Part shown: positions 32,998 through 45,000 of the stretch, in pieces | Numbering within the stretch: the stretch's first letter is position 1 | Layout: each line of letters opens with the position of its first letter | Origin: Nitrospira sp. Ga0074138 | GTDB taxonomy: Bacteria; Nitrospirota; Nitrospiria; Nitrospirales; Nitrospiraceae | NCBI GenBank assembly: GCA_001464735.1 | Contig: LNDU01000027.1 | Span: 62,001-126,000, forward strand | Reading direction: 5' to 3' | DNA: 64,000 nucleotides | Notes under the pieces: model-generated | Database searches by the model: none | What the model was told of the DNA's origin: nothing | Seen by the model: the letters and a program-made list of their open reading frames with translations, nothing else | Translations under genes and position numbers: made by a program

Positions 32998-34044
32998 TTA
33001 CTCCTTTCGCGAGACGCTGTTGCGTAACCGTTCCAACGAGGCGCGTTGATAGAGATCGCTCCCTGGCTGGGTCTTCCCGGAAGGCAGCGCGCTCAGCAGG
33101 GCACGCGCCGCCCCTGATCGCGGCCCACTCAGGGACCCGCCGGTGGAGGCCAGGGCCAACGGGACCAACCGACTCAGACCGGACGTGACGCTGTGCATGA
33201 GCAGCATGCCACTCTTGGTGGCATCCCCACCGGGGTTTCCCAACGAGAGGCCTCCGGCCAAACTCGCTCCCAGGGACGCGACATGGAGCAAGACATAGGC
33301 GGCGGTGATGGAGAGGAACAGCAGGCCGACGACATCCGCCAGGATCGAGGTGGTTGAGTAGGCACTTAGTACGTGTAGACAGGCATTCCGCAGCAGGCTC
33401 GCGAGAAAGGTGATGACCGCCATGATGAGGATATTGGTGAAGACGGCGACCAGCGCGCTGGACAGCCAATTCTCCGCATAGCGCTGCGTCACGGGAAACA
33501 TCGCGCAGAAGATGAAGGCCGGCCCGACGGCGAGCAGCAAGGCAAGGCTGACTTTCGCGACGAGAAAGAGCCCCATCGCGATGAAGGCCATCACGACGGA
33601 AGCCGTGGCACAGATCCCGCCCGCGATGAAGAGTGAGAATTGCGGGACCAGTGCAGAACTCGCTTCGGTGAAGAGTGTTTCCATGAGCGTGGTGAAGGGA
33701 TCCGCCATCTGGTCGATCGTGCCTCCCATCGAGAGGACTCCGCCGAAGGCCGTGGCAAAGGCCTCTTGAATCCCGTCCAATCCTTCCTTCACAAGGCTTC
33801 TGTATTGAGGCCCGTTCAACGTCAGGCCGGTGATGAGCGCCACACGAAACCAGCGCCAGACGAGCGCGGTGATCGGTTCCTGGACATCGCCGCGCATGAC
33901 GTGCAAGCCGGTCCACAGCACATAGAGCGTCATCGCGGTCGCGGCGACCGGTGTGAGCACTCCAATAACGGCATCGCTGGAAGTTACGACGTAGTGGTCC
34001 AACGCGTTGTTCACCGACTGCTCGATATACGTTGCCATGCCCAT
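32998..34044 (-). CDS. virB6: VirB6/TrbL-type polytopic membrane protein
   Basis: A 348-residue protein with at least five hydrophobic segments, for example GVLTPVAATAMTLYVLWTG near the N-terminus and VMAFIAMGLFLVAKVSLALL in the centre. The conserved WRWFRVALITGLTLN loop is characteristic of VirB6/TrbL. It forms part of the inner-membrane channel. The C-terminal 80 residues are Ser/Gly/Pro-rich and cytoplasmic or periplasmic. Confidence 0.88.
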   Translation of the reverse strand: MGMATYIEQSVNNALDHYVVTSSDAVIGVLTPVAATAMTLYVLWTGLHVMRGDVQEPITALVWRWFRVALITGLTLNGPQYRSLVKEGLDGIQEAFATAFGGVLSMGGTIDQMADPFTTLMETLFTEASSALVPQFSLFIAGGICATASVVMAFIAMGLFLVAKVSLALLLAVGPAFIFCAMFPVTQRYAENWLSSALVAVFTNILIMAVITFLASLLRNACLHVLSAYSTTSILADVVGLLFLSITAAYVLLHVASLGASLAGGLSLGNPGGDATKSGMLLMHSVTSGLSRLVPLALASTGGSLSGPRSGAARALLSALPSGKTQPGSDLYQRASLERLRNSVSRKE

Positions 34045-34053
34045 AGGGTGTCT

Positions 34054-36549
34054 CTACGCTCCCGCTCTTCCGTGCTCCTGCCGGAGGCGTTTCCGTGCTG
34101 CGATGCGCTCATGGAAGAGCGGCAACCAGGCTGTGGGATCGTTGCCCACTTCCTCTCTGATCTGGTCCAGCAACGCCACGTTGTCGGTCGTGCCGGAGAG
34201 GACATTCAACAGATCCGGCATGCCGCCCAGGTCGAATTGCACAATCGCCGAGCTGTGGCCCTGCTTCACGAGAAACAGACGGCTCGCTTCCCCGAGATTC
34301 TTGATGATGTGGAACTCCGCCTCCGTGACTTTGAATCCCTGCACATAGTCATCATGATCGGCGCGAGGATTGGGTAAGAAGATCTGGGTCACGCTCTGTT
34401 CCACCATCGTTTTGCCGATCGGGTGTCGCAGCACGTCCGAGGGCGATTGCGTCACAAAGACGCCGAGGCCGGATTGTTTGCGGATAGTCTTTTGCTTGTT
34501 GAAAGCGAAGTCCGCGAACAGCGGGTCTTGGAGCGGCTTCCAGAATTCCTCCATGACATAGATGAAGGGCTCGCCCGTGATCAGCCGTTCGGTCAGATGG
34601 AGCAGGTAGGCCATGATCGGGGTGCGAACCTCGGGATCATCCAGAAAGTCCGTATAGTCGTACCCGAATAATCGTGCACCCCTGATCTCATGGGTATCGT
34701 GTGGATTGTCGAACGCCCAACCCAGCGCATGACCGCGCGTCCATCGCTTCAACCTGGCCCTCACACTCTGGTCGCCGGCGGCAGGCAGGTTCTGGCGAAG
34801 GAGGGACAGACAACGCAGGCCCGGTGAGACTGCCTCACTCATCACCGTCCGCACGGCATGGCTGATCTCGCTCTGCTCCTTCGCGGTGAGCCCTGGAATC
34901 TCGTCACCAGGCTGCTTCGCGAGTTGGGCCACGAGCTGTTCACAGAATTGCCAGTTGGTGGGATTCGGTTCGAGCTGCAAGGGATTAAAGCCGGTCGGCA
35001 TGCCGCGTTTCAGTGACTGATACGTCCCACCCATCGCCCGGATTCCTATTTCGGCGCCGCGATCCTTATCGAAGACCACACAGCGGAGGCCCTGGTATTT
35101 GGTGGCGAAGGCCAGGAGAGACAATTCGAGCGCGGTCTTGCCCACACCCGTGCTTCCGCAGATAAAGGTGTTGCCTGGATACTTCTCATCGCGTGAATCC
35201 CGATCCTCCGGGGACACGTGGAAATTGAAATAGTAGGGTTGCCCACTTGGCGTCTTGAATAGCGCTAGGGCTTCGCCCCAGGGATTGCCCGCTCGTTTGC
35301 CGCGCGCAAAGTTGTGAAAGGGACTGAGGCAGACAAAGTTCCGGCTCGTGATGACGGCTTCGCGCGGACGCAGACTCCAGTTGCCCGGGATCTGTGCGAA
35401 CCAGGCACATTCGGGAATCACATCGACACGCGCCATCTTGAACCCCGGCCCATCTTGAAAGACGGCCCGGGCGTCGGCGAGCGCGGCACTCACCGATTCC
35501 ATTGTGTGGCCAAAGATGGCCAGGCTGTAGTGATACTGGCCCAGGTCGATAAGTCCACTCTGCAGATCGTCCGCAGCCTGGTCCATCTGTTCGATCTCAC
35601 GCGTCGCCGCGTCTTCCGACGCAATCAAGTGCCCTTTCTGAGTGGCGAGCGATTTGAGGGCCGCGCGTTTGTTGAGGCACGAAAAGCTCTGGGTCTCGAT
35701 GTACTCGGCGTCGCTATAGAGCAGGCCGTTATTCATGCCCGGTTCCGAGAACGGTGGGTACTCCTGCATGTCGAGAAACCCGGCGAACTTTCGTTCGCGC
35801 GGGTGCCAGATTTCCAGCATGCCTGTCCGGTCGCTGAAGTGCAGGCGAGAAGAGGGGAGGTATGACGCGAGCGGTGCCGGCCGCAGCGGGACTTCCTCCC
35901 ACACGCCATTGATCAGGTAGCTCAGAAAGGCCAGCTGGTCGGAGTACACAATGTCCTGTTTCGTATAGGTGCCCAGGCGGGTGGGCCCATAGCGACTCAG
36001 ACTCGCTTCGAGCTGTTTGCCCATGTCTTCCAGGATGGTCAGCTGTCCGGTTTCGTGCTCTCGTCGTTGGGCTAGGGTCCGCGTGGACATCCGAGCGAAG
36101 AAGCTCACGACCTTGGAAGGAAACGGTCGGTACAGCAGGGACAGGTATAACTCCGTCGCCATTTGTCGATGCTGCGTGAAGGATTGATAGTAGCGGTCAC
36201 TCAGGTGTTGGCAGAACGGATTGGGCGAGATGCCATGCAAGCGCTCCGTGACGACCCGCCGAATTTTATGGGACCAGACGGCGAAGGAGCCGCCGCCCAA
36301 CGAGCGGAGAAACTGGTGCAGCGCTTCTTTGCGCAATAGGACTTCTGAACGGTCTGCTGTTTCGAACGTGATCCCCTCCAGTTTCCAACAGGCCAGGTAC
36401 TCGCCACCGGTCAAGGTGATGACGGTGGGCGTGATTGCCGTGCCCAGCGGGACATAGTCACTCGCGGGAATCTGCGCGAATGCGGCTTTCGTAAGGGCAG
36501 CTCTGGTTCTCATCCTTTGTCTTTGTTCAGTTTGCTGCATCGAGAACAC
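34054..36549 (-). CDS. virB4: VirB4-type secretion ATPase
   Basis: An 831-residue ATPase, the usual VirB4 length. Walker A is GSTGVGKT (465-472), followed by AFATKYQGLRCVVFDKDRG. Walker B is EPFIYVMEEFWKPL, and FVTQSPSDVLRHP follows. The N-terminal half is the CagE/TrbE/VirB4 domain. GTG 36549 and ATG 36540 are both possible starts. VirB4 powers pilus assembly and substrate transfer. Confidence 0.93.
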   Translation of the reverse strand: MFSMQQTEQRQRMRTRAALTKAAFAQIPASDYVPLGTAITPTVITLTGGEYLACWKLEGITFETADRSEVLLRKEALHQFLRSLGGGSFAVWSHKIRRVVTERLHGISPNPFCQHLSDRYYQSFTQHRQMATELYLSLLYRPFPSKVVSFFARMSTRTLAQRREHETGQLTILEDMGKQLEASLSRYGPTRLGTYTKQDIVYSDQLAFLSYLINGVWEEVPLRPAPLASYLPSSRLHFSDRTGMLEIWHPRERKFAGFLDMQEYPPFSEPGMNNGLLYSDAEYIETQSFSCLNKRAALKSLATQKGHLIASEDAATREIEQMDQAADDLQSGLIDLGQYHYSLAIFGHTMESVSAALADARAVFQDGPGFKMARVDVIPECAWFAQIPGNWSLRPREAVITSRNFVCLSPFHNFARGKRAGNPWGEALALFKTPSGQPYYFNFHVSPEDRDSRDEKYPGNTFICGSTGVGKTALELSLLAFATKYQGLRCVVFDKDRGAEIGIRAMGGTYQSLKRGMPTGFNPLQLEPNPTNWQFCEQLVAQLAKQPGDEIPGLTAKEQSEISHAVRTVMSEAVSPGLRCLSLLRQNLPAAGDQSVRARLKRWTRGHALGWAFDNPHDTHEIRGARLFGYDYTDFLDDPEVRTPIMAYLLHLTERLITGEPFIYVMEEFWKPLQDPLFADFAFNKQKTIRKQSGLGVFVTQSPSDVLRHPIGKTMVEQSVTQIFLPNPRADHDDYVQGFKVTEAEFHIIKNLGEASRLFLVKQGHSSAIVQFDLGGMPDLLNVLSGTTDNVALLDQIREEVGNDPTAWLPLFHERIAARKRLRQEHGRAGA

Positions 36550-36569
36550 TCAGCACCTCAGCTCTTTCG

Positions 36570-36899
36570 CTACGAACGTCTGGTCTTCCATGACAGGGGG
36601 CCATAGGAAATGGCGCCCCACGTCGCGCGACTCGGTCCGTGCCGGAGTCGCATGCGCGCCCGCATCATTACCTGGCGCAATCGCTGATCGTCCGCCTTCG
36701 TCGTTTGGCGCATCCAAAGCACGATGGGAATCGCACTCAGCACGAGTCCCAGTGAGACGTAGCCGCTTACGAGGTAGTACAGCCAGACCGATATCAAGAG
36801 AGTCAGGCCGCCGATCAGAATCAGCGGCACGATCGGCACGCCGCTCAACATCGCGGGTCTCGTGCAGCCGGTGAAAATGGGATCGCGAAAGCCGTCCAT
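36570..36899 (-). CDS. virB3: VirB3-type inner-membrane protein
   Basis: A 109-residue protein that begins GFRDPIFTGCTRPAMLSGVP, the hallmark of VirB3, followed by two adjacent membrane segments (about 24-66) and a basic tail. Its ATG lies one base after the virB2 stop. VirB3 works with VirB4 in pilus assembly. Confidence 0.9.
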   Translation of the reverse strand: MDGFRDPIFTGCTRPAMLSGVPIVPLILIGGLTLLISVWLYYLVSGYVSLGLVLSAIPIVLWMRQTTKADDQRLRQVMMRARMRLRHGPSRATWGAISYGPLSWKTRRS

Positions 36900-36900
36900 A

Positions 36901-37260
36901 TTAGTTGATCAACCAGGCTGCAATCCCCGCAGCGCCGCCCACCAAGATGCCGCCGATCACGACGTTACTCACGTCGGACCATTGGGCATGGCTGAAGGCC
37001 ATCTTGAACCCCGCCCACATGATGGCGACGGTAAAGAGTGTCACCGCCACACTCGTCAGGACCGTTTGCACGTTCTGCATCACGGTGTTCACCTTGGTGA
37101 TCTGGGCCCAGGCCGGGTCCGATTCCAACAGGATGACCACCCCGAGGAGCCACGAAGCGGCGGCGAGCAAACGATTGTTGCCTCGGCTGATTCCTCTCAA
37201 GGTCCCTGTCCCTGACGTACATTTCTGTGTCACCCCCGCTCCCGTCATTACCTCTTCCAT
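36901..37260 (-). CDS. virB2: VirB2-type pilin
   Basis: A 119-residue pilin precursor. I start it at ATG 37260, directly after GGAAGGGAAG; a longer reading to 37320 has no ribosome site. A long leader ends at SDPAWAQ. The mature pilin has two hydrophobic helices (LTSVAVTLFTVAIMWAGFKMAF and VVIGGILVGGAAGIAAWL) around a short polar loop, as in VirB2/TrbC pilins. It is the first gene of the transfer operon. Confidence 0.88.
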   Translation of the reverse strand: MEEVMTGAGVTQKCTSGTGTLRGISRGNNRLLAAASWLLGVVILLESDPAWAQITKVNTVMQNVQTVLTSVAVTLFTVAIMWAGFKMAFSHAQWSDVSNVVIGGILVGGAAGIAAWLIN

Positions 37261-38022
37261 CTTCCCTTCCTTTCTGTGAAGTGGTTTCTGTGGCGAGTTT
37301 GCAGAGCCTTCTGCTCGCACTCATCGCCAAACGGGGTGACATGTAGTGAGGTTCAGTTTTTGATGCAAGCCTGTTGGAACTACGTAGCAGCTGCGATCAG
37401 GTGACTGAAGTGTGACGTCGAGAATGTGGAGGGGATGCGTATGCGGTGATGACCGAGAGCGTTTTCCGCCATCGAGCGGTCAGCTGGCATTTCTTTCTGA
37501 GGGTGAACGAGGCAGCGCACGCGGCCTATCACGGTTCCGCAGCCCAAAGAATATTCAATCCCAGCGCAGGGGGCAGCACCGATTGCTGCCCAAAGGGAAA
37601 CGATGCGACGCACATTCACAGGTGATGCTGCCGTGAGCCGCTCAGCGCTTCTCGTGCTCAGACAGCGATCCCCGCACTATGTCCCATCTCACTTTTCATG
37701 CTCGGTTCCACATCAACGTACCTTTTCTGTCCGATCCGCTTCACTGTTCGCTGCCCTCCGTCCATGTCCCATCGCGCCAGCACATGCGCGTTCATCCGTT
37801 GTCTGCCAATCTGGATTGTTCCGCCATGGAAGGTCGGTGGACTGCCGCGCACTGGTCGCCTGACGCAGCGCCCGCGCCAGCACCAGCCTGTCAAGGCCGC
37901 CGCTGAGTGCTCATCCGCCCGTGCTGTTTCGGCAGTCCTCGCCCTGTCACCTCCGTTGTCCTGCCCTGGCGCTTCGGGTTCTGCGAAAGCGCCAGTTCGT
38001 TCAACATGCAGGAGGTGCCACC
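37261..38022. other. Divergent control region between the transfer operon and radC
   Basis: No supported gene in about 760 bases. It should contain the transfer-operon promoter (leftward) and the radC promoter (rightward). The right half (about 37640-38010) is strikingly rich in C and T on the plus strand, as are the leaders of other small cargo genes in this window. The palindrome CTACGTAG occurs near 37380. No -35/-10 pair is convincing. Confidence 0.4.
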
Positions 38023-38499
38023 ATGGCCAAACAATCCGTCAAGCAACTCAATGTTCCACAGTTCATTCCGCGGTACCGAGTCACGCTCGTCTCTGAGGGC
38101 GGTCACACCGCTCCATACGGCGCTCTTCGTGATTCCGCTGTTGCGGCAGCCGCACTCCGTCCGTTCTTGGATGGTCTTGATCGCGAGCAGTTCCTCGTCT
38201 GTTGTCTCGATGCCAAGAACGTCAGCATCGGCGTGAACATCGTCTCAATCGGATCGCTCACGCTTAGCATTGTCCACCCTCGTGAAGTTTTCAAACCGGC
38301 CATCCTCCTCAACGCCTGTGCGATCATTGCCGTGCATAACCACCCCTCCGGAGATCCCACGCCGAGCAACGAGGATCGGGCGCTCACCACACGACTGCGC
38401 GAAGCTGGGGACCTGCTGGGCATCCGGCTGCTCGACCATCTCATTCTCGGCGACGACAATCGTCTCTATAGTTTTGCTGATCAAGGCTGGCCGCTGTGA
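38023..38499 (+). CDS. radC: RadC/JAB-domain protein
   Basis: A 158-residue protein with the JAB/MPN metal motif HNHPSGDPTPSNED (His105, His107, Ser109, Asp118), preceded by VHPREVFKPAILLNACAII. AGGAGG precedes ATG 38023. It is shorter than chromosomal RadC and lacks the N-terminal HhH. Such short RadC-like proteins are common on plasmids and integrative elements next to transfer genes; their biochemical role is still unclear despite the name (not a proven repair enzyme). Confidence 0.85.
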   Translation: MAKQSVKQLNVPQFIPRYRVTLVSEGGHTAPYGALRDSAVAAAALRPFLDGLDREQFLVCCLDAKNVSIGVNIVSIGSLTLSIVHPREVFKPAILLNACAIIAVHNHPSGDPTPSNEDRALTTRLREAGDLLGIRLLDHLILGDDNRLYSFADQGWPL

Positions 38500-38518
38500 A
38501 GATCCTGCTCAGATCTTC
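38498..38518 (+). terminator. Hairpin overlapping the radC stop codon
   Basis: GAAGATC (38498-38504) pairs with GATCTTC (38512-38518) over a 7-base loop, beginning inside the stop codon. It is followed by only two T, so it may be a weak terminator or an mRNA-stabilising hairpin. Confidence 0.4.
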
Positions 38519-39090
38519 TTGCTGCTCGTCGATGATCCTTTCCCAGGCACCTGTCAGCCATATACCTGTTCTTGGGCCGGGCTTCCTGCTGGTGAGAGAG
38601 ACGCGTGATGGGTTTCTGAGAAATGTCTCAGGATCGCTGTAACATGTTGTGGTCTGCTCCTCAGACTGCGGACGCCTAAAATTCAGGCAACATGCTGAAC
38701 ACCTCGTGCTTCGCGGCAACGCTTGCGCATCACTCCACTTGCTCACAAGGTCATCCCCAGAAGATGGGGACGACGGGCTGAGCGTGATGACTTCGATCTG
38801 GTGCTGAAGTATTTCTTATTGACGTATCCTTTTGGATTCATCCTGAATCGAATTGGATACACATGATACATCGGATTCGTTTCTACATGCGGCAACATAT
38901 TCTTTCACTTAGAAATACGTGCCGGAATTATTAAAGAAATATCGCGGCTACGAAGTACTAATCTTGCAAGGTCTCCGAACTCAGAATTTTGTGATGACCC
39001 ACACTTTTTAGAGTTTACATTCATGCGTAGGTGGTTTAGAGATTTACGAGCAGCAGGCCAGTCGCCGCCTCTCATGCGGGAAGGGCTTTG
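38519..39090. other. Upstream region of the Tc toxin locus
   Basis: No gene seen. TCCCCA (38754-38759) / TGGGGA (38765-38770) form a small hairpin. The stretch 38800-38960 is more A+T-rich than the flanks and is the likely place for the toxin promoter, but no consensus pair is convincing. Confidence 0.4.
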
Positions 39091-42000
39091 ATGGAACATC
39101 GAAGCTTCGGAAAGTCGACCGACCAACAACAGACGCGAGCCACATCGGGCGCTGTCTCCCAACCAGACTATGCTTCACTCAAAGATTCATTTCAAATCTC
39201 AGTCCCGTCAATCTCGCTTCCTAAGGGGGGCGGAACTATTCACGGGATGGGGGAAAAGTTCGCCGCGAATCCGGTGACCGGCACCGGATCGATGACGGTG
39301 CCGATTGCCACCTCGCCCGGTCGCTCGGGTTTTGGACCGCAACTCGCGCTTGCCTATGACTCAGGAGCGGGCAATGGACCATTCGGTTTTGGGTGGAGCC
39401 TATCGATTCCATCGATCACACGGAAAACGGATAAAGGGCTGCCCACGTATCAGGATGCCGACGACTCGGATGTCTTTATCCTCTCCGGTTCAGAAGATCT
39501 CGTTCCCACGCTCATTAAGGATGCCGCTGAGAAGTGGGAGCCAGAAGTCGTCCCAGACCGAACCGTGGGTGGTCAGGTCTATCACATTCGCCGCTATCGT
39601 CCCCGTATCGAGGGACTCTTTGCCCGTATTGAACGGTGGACGAACAAAGACAAGCCCGAAGATACCTTCTGGCGCTCGATTTCCAAGGACAACATCACCA
39701 CCTGGTACGGCAAGACTTCCGAGAGCCGAATTCAGGATCCCGCAGATCCTTCACGGATTTTCAGTTGGCTCATCAGCCAAACGTATGACGACAAGGGCAA
39801 CGTCATCAGCTATGCCTATAAAGCTGAGAATTCGGACGACATCGATGCCTCACAGGTCCACGAGCGCAATCGTTCCGTAACCACACGCAAGGCGAGCCGC
39901 TACCTCAAGCACATTCGCTATGGAAACCACCAACCGTATTTCCCGAAGTTGACGGAAGCCGCAGCCTGGCCGACGCTGCCGGCAGAGGACAAGTGGTTCT
40001 TCCACGTTGTCTTCGATTACGGCGAACACGATCTGGATGTCCCCACGCTCGCAGAAAGTGAGGTCTGGCCATCGCGCCTCGATCCGTTCTCGACATATCG
40101 CGCTGGCTTCGAAGTCCGCACCTATCGACTCTGCCAGCGCGTGCTCATGTTTCACCATTTTCCTGGCGAGGAGAATGTTGGCCAGGACTGTTTGGTCCGA
40201 TCCACGGACTTCAAGTATGAGTATGAGGACAATCCCACGATTGCCCGTGCTCCCGTCTATTCCTTCCTCACGTCGGTCATGCAATCTAGCTACCTTCGTC
40301 AAGGCGAACGGTACCTCAAGAAATCGCTCCCGCCAGTCGAGTTCGAATATACCCACCCCACGGTGCAGGATTTACTCGAAGAAGTAGACTCAGCCAGCCT
40401 CGAAAATCTTCCCATCGGGTTAGACGGCAGCGCCTATCAATGGACTGACCTGCACGGTGAGGGGATTCCAGGCATTCTGACGGAACAGGGCGGCGCGTGG
40501 TTCTACAAGCGGAACTGGAGTCCCATCCCCGTCAAGCAGTCTGACGACACCTACGTGGTGAAGGCGAAATTTGCGGCGGTTGAAACGGTAGCATTGAAAC
40601 CTAACATCGCGCTGAACGGCGGCGCACAGTTCATGGATTTGGCTGGTGACGGTCAACCCGACCTGGTGCTATTGGATGGGCCAATGCCGGGCCTCTATGA
40701 ACATGACCATGAGGAGGGATGGGAGACGTTTCGACCATTCACGGCACGCCTTAATCGCGACACCCGAGATCCCAATCTCAAGTTTGTGGATCTCGATGGA
40801 GATGGCCATGCCGATGTGCTGATCACAGAAGACGACGCGTTCGTGTGGCATCCATCGCTCGCAGAGGAGGGCTTTGGTCCAGCTCGTCGGGTGGCGCAAT
40901 CGTGGGACGAGGAAAAAGGCCCACGGCTCGTGTTTGCGGACGGGGAGCAGTCCATCTACTTGGCAGATTTGAGCGGTGATGGGCTCACAGATCTCGTCCG
41001 CATCAGAAACGCCGAAGTCTGCTATTGGCCCAATCTTGGCTATGGCCGCTTTGGGGCAAAGGTCACCATGGACAATGCCCCTTGGTTTGATCATCCAGAC
41101 TTGTTCGAACAAAAGCGGATCCGTTTGGCGGATATCGACGGCAGTGGAACGACCGACATCATCTATCTTCATCGGAAGGGGGTCCGGCTCTATTTCAATC
41201 AATCCGGGAATAGCTGGAGTCTGCCGCATCAGCTGAACCTGTTCCCTCATATTGATGATCTGGTCAGCATCGTCCCGGTCGATCTCCTCGGGAATGGCAC
41301 TACCTGCCTGGTCTGGTCCTCATCCTTGCCTGGTGATGCGCCGCGCCCTATGCGTTATGTCAATCTGATGGGCAAGGACAAACCACACCTGCTTTTCAGG
41401 ACGAAAAACAATCTCGGCGCCGAGACTCACGTCGAGTACACCCCCTCCACCAAGTTCTATCTTCAAGATAAGCGAGACGGCAAATCCTGGATCACCAAGC
41501 TGCCCTTCCCGGTGCACGTCGTTGAACGGGTGACCATCACGGACAAGTGGCGTAAAACGAGCTTCTCCAGCACCTACAGCTATCACCATGGTTATTTTGA
41601 TGGCGAAGAACGGGAGTTCCGTGGGTTTGGCCGTGTCGAACAAGTCGATGTGGAGTCGTATGGGAAGTTCGAACAGAGCAATATCGAAAGCCCGTATGTC
41701 ACGCCGAACAAGACGCTCTATCAGCCGCCCGTTAAGACTGTTACTTGGTTTCACACGGGGCTCTCCATCGATCGGGAACGGATTCTTTCCCACTATCGCG
41801 GTGAATATTTCCCTCGTTGGTTCGAAGACCTGCGACCGAACGAAACCAATGTACTGGGCACGTTCCAAGAAAATATTCTTCCAGAGCCAGACGTCGGGAC
41901 AGCAGATCTCACCGCTGAAGAATGGCGCGAGGCCCTGCGGGCATGCAAAGGCATGACACTTCGCCAAGAGATCTACGAACTGGATGTCGATGAGCTCGAA

Positions 42001-45000
42001 AAGGGCGAGCAGACCCCAGTCAAGCTATTCTCGACGGCGTACCACAATTGCCGCATTCATCGGCTCCAGCCACGGGCTGAGAATCCCCATGCCGTCTTTC
42101 ATGTCACGGAATGCGAAGCGATCACGTACCAGTACGAACTGGACCTTCGACCGGCAGAGGTCACACCGGATCCTCGTGTCCTTCATAACCTGAACCTCAC
42201 CATCGACGAACTCGGCAATGTCTTGCAGGCGGTCACGGTCGTCTATCCACGGCGGCTCAATCACGATGATGAGACATTGTCCGTGGGCGATCGCGCGGTC
42301 ATCGATCGAGTCCAAAATGAACGACATGTCACCTACACGGAAACCCGCTACACAAAGGATTTCGGAGAGAAGCCAGAGGACGCGCTCCTTGCCCGCGACC
42401 ACTATCGGCTTCGTCAGCCCTGTGAGGTGACCACCTCCGAATTGAAGGGGCTCAATCATGGAACTGAGGACGTGTACTTCACCCTCGACGAACTGCGCGG
42501 GTATCGATTGAGTGAGCGCTATCAGTCGTCCGGCGAGACGGTTGAGACTCTGCCATACCATCATGTGTGGAAGGATGGCGACCCTCGCAGTAAACGGCTC
42601 GTGGAGCAAGTCAGGACTCTGTACTTCGACGCCACTCTCACCGATCCCTTGCCATTCGGCGACCTGAATCACCTGGGAATCGTGTACGAACAGTATAAGC
42701 TGGCTCTCACAGATGATCTCATGTACGCGATTCTTACCGACAGGCTGACGCCGGAGGTAAAGGGTACAGTAGCTGATAAGCAGATCAGTGGCTATCTGAG
42801 TGGGACCACGCTGGCTGGTCGGTTTCAGGAGGAGAACACAGCCGGTCAGTACTGGATCCGCTCAGGTATCGCTGGGTTTTCGCCAGATGCAGCACAGCAC
42901 TTTTATCTGTCGGAATGGTACACCGATCCCTTTGGCAACACGACAACACTCGAATATGACCCACGTGACCTGTTCATCGCGTCGAGCAAAGATGCGCTAG
43001 GCAATGTCACAAGCATCACCAAGAACGCCGCTGATAGATATAACTTTGACTACCGTGTCCTCGCCCCCCGAGAAATGCGCGACATGAACGACAACCTGTC
43101 CGAAGTGTCCTTCGATGTGCTTGGACTGCCGACCGCTATGGCGGTAAAGGGCAAGGGAACGGGAACGGAAGGCGACAACCTCACTGGCTTCACTGATGCC
43201 CTGGCGAACCCTGAGTCAACCTCGCTGAAGGCATTCTTGGTCGAGAAGCCGTATGACGAGGCCCAAGCACGAGCGTGGCTGGGTAACGCTACTGCCCGGC
43301 ATGTGTACCACTTTGGCGAAACGATCAAAGACGGCAAGATCAGCTGGGCCACGCATCCAGCCTGCGCCTGCGGCATCGTTCGCGAGCGCCATGTCAGCCA
43401 GCTAGGACCGAGCGAAGAGAGCCCAATTCAGAGTGCCTTCGAGTATTCCGACGGTATGGGCAGCGTGATCGTGAAGAAGATTCAGGCCGAGCCGGAGAGG
43501 GCGAACAGTGTGGCTGGCCCGCTTCGCTGGGTCGGCAGCGGTAAGACTATCCTCAACAACAAGGGCAAGCCAGTCAAACAGTACGAGCCCTACTTCAGCA
43601 AGCCTACGATCGGTCATCGTTTCGATGTTGAGGAAGCAGGGCACGAAGAAGGCGTCACGGCGGTTATCTATTACGATGCCGTTGGTCGCACGATCCGTAC
43701 TGAAATGCCTGATGGCAGTTTCAGCCGTGTGGAGTTCTCACCTTGGCATGTTCGCACGTTCGATCAGAACGACACGGTGAAGGAGCCGGGCAATGCCTGG
43801 TTCGCACGCAAATCGGCAGCCGCCGCCACGTCGGAGGAAAATCGAGCCGCACAATTGGCTCGCGAACACGCCGACACGCCCGCCCTCACCATTCTCGACA
43901 GTCTCGGCCGTGATGTCATTGCCGTCGCGCACAATCGTGTGAAAGATGGGGCCAGTGCGGTGAAGGACGAAAAGTACCTCACGTTCACCAAGCTCGATGC
44001 CGAGGGGAAACCGCTCTGGATTCGGGACGCTAGTGGCAGCATCATGATGCGGTACACCGCGCCGCGTACATCGGACAGTGATCCCGTGACTGATTTCTAT
44101 CCGACATACGACATAGCCGGCAATCTGTTGTTTCAGCACAGTATGGATGCCGGTGACCGCTGGATGCTGAACGATGCCGCCGGGAAACCGCTCTTCGCCT
44201 GGGATGTGAACGAACGGCATGATGGGACAGGCACCTCAATTCCTGAACTTCGATCGTACGTCACGAAGTATGACGAGTTGCACCGTCCCATCGAAACCTC
44301 CCTGACGATCAACGGAGATACGGCTCAGACCATCGAGCGCTTTGTCTATGTCGATGGACCTGGAGGGGATATCACGAAGAATCTGCGCGGGCAACTCCAG
44401 CAACACTTCGATCAAAGCGGCCTTACGCATATAGAGGCCTACGACTTCAAAGGACAGCCTGTCGAAGTCCATCGGCAGCTCGCAGCCGACTATAAAGCGC
44501 CGGTCCTGCACTGGCCAGAAGCCAATCCCGCATCCGGCCTGGAATCCGAGCGGTTTGTGAAGATCACCGAGTATGACGCGCTCGGTCGTATGACGCGCCT
44601 GTACAACTGGCACAACGGTACAGGGAGCCGTGTAGCGGTTTATGAGGCGAAATACAGCGAACGGGGAGTCTTGAAGAGCGAAGAATTGGTTGTTGGTGCA
44701 ACCAAAACATCGACCGGCTATGCAGAGGAAGCTGGAAGCAAGCGAGACCAGGTCATTCAAGACATCACGTACGATGCGAAAGGACAGAGACAAAGCATCA
44801 TCTACGGCAATAAGACCATTACCCGGTATCATTACGATCCCGAGACCTTTCGGCTTCTTCAACTCCGGACGACCCGGACCGTCATCAACCCGGAGTTTCC
44901 GAAAGAGAAGGGGTTCAAAGACCCGTATATCCTCCAGAACCTCTACTACACTTACGATCCGGTGGGGAACATCACCGAGATCTACGACGACGCTGTCGAA

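Noticed and set aside
37321..37900. Several overlapping ORFs in the virB2-radC interval
   Set aside because: They overlap one another on both strands, lack ribosome sites and have compositions expected from a C/T-rich non-coding leader.
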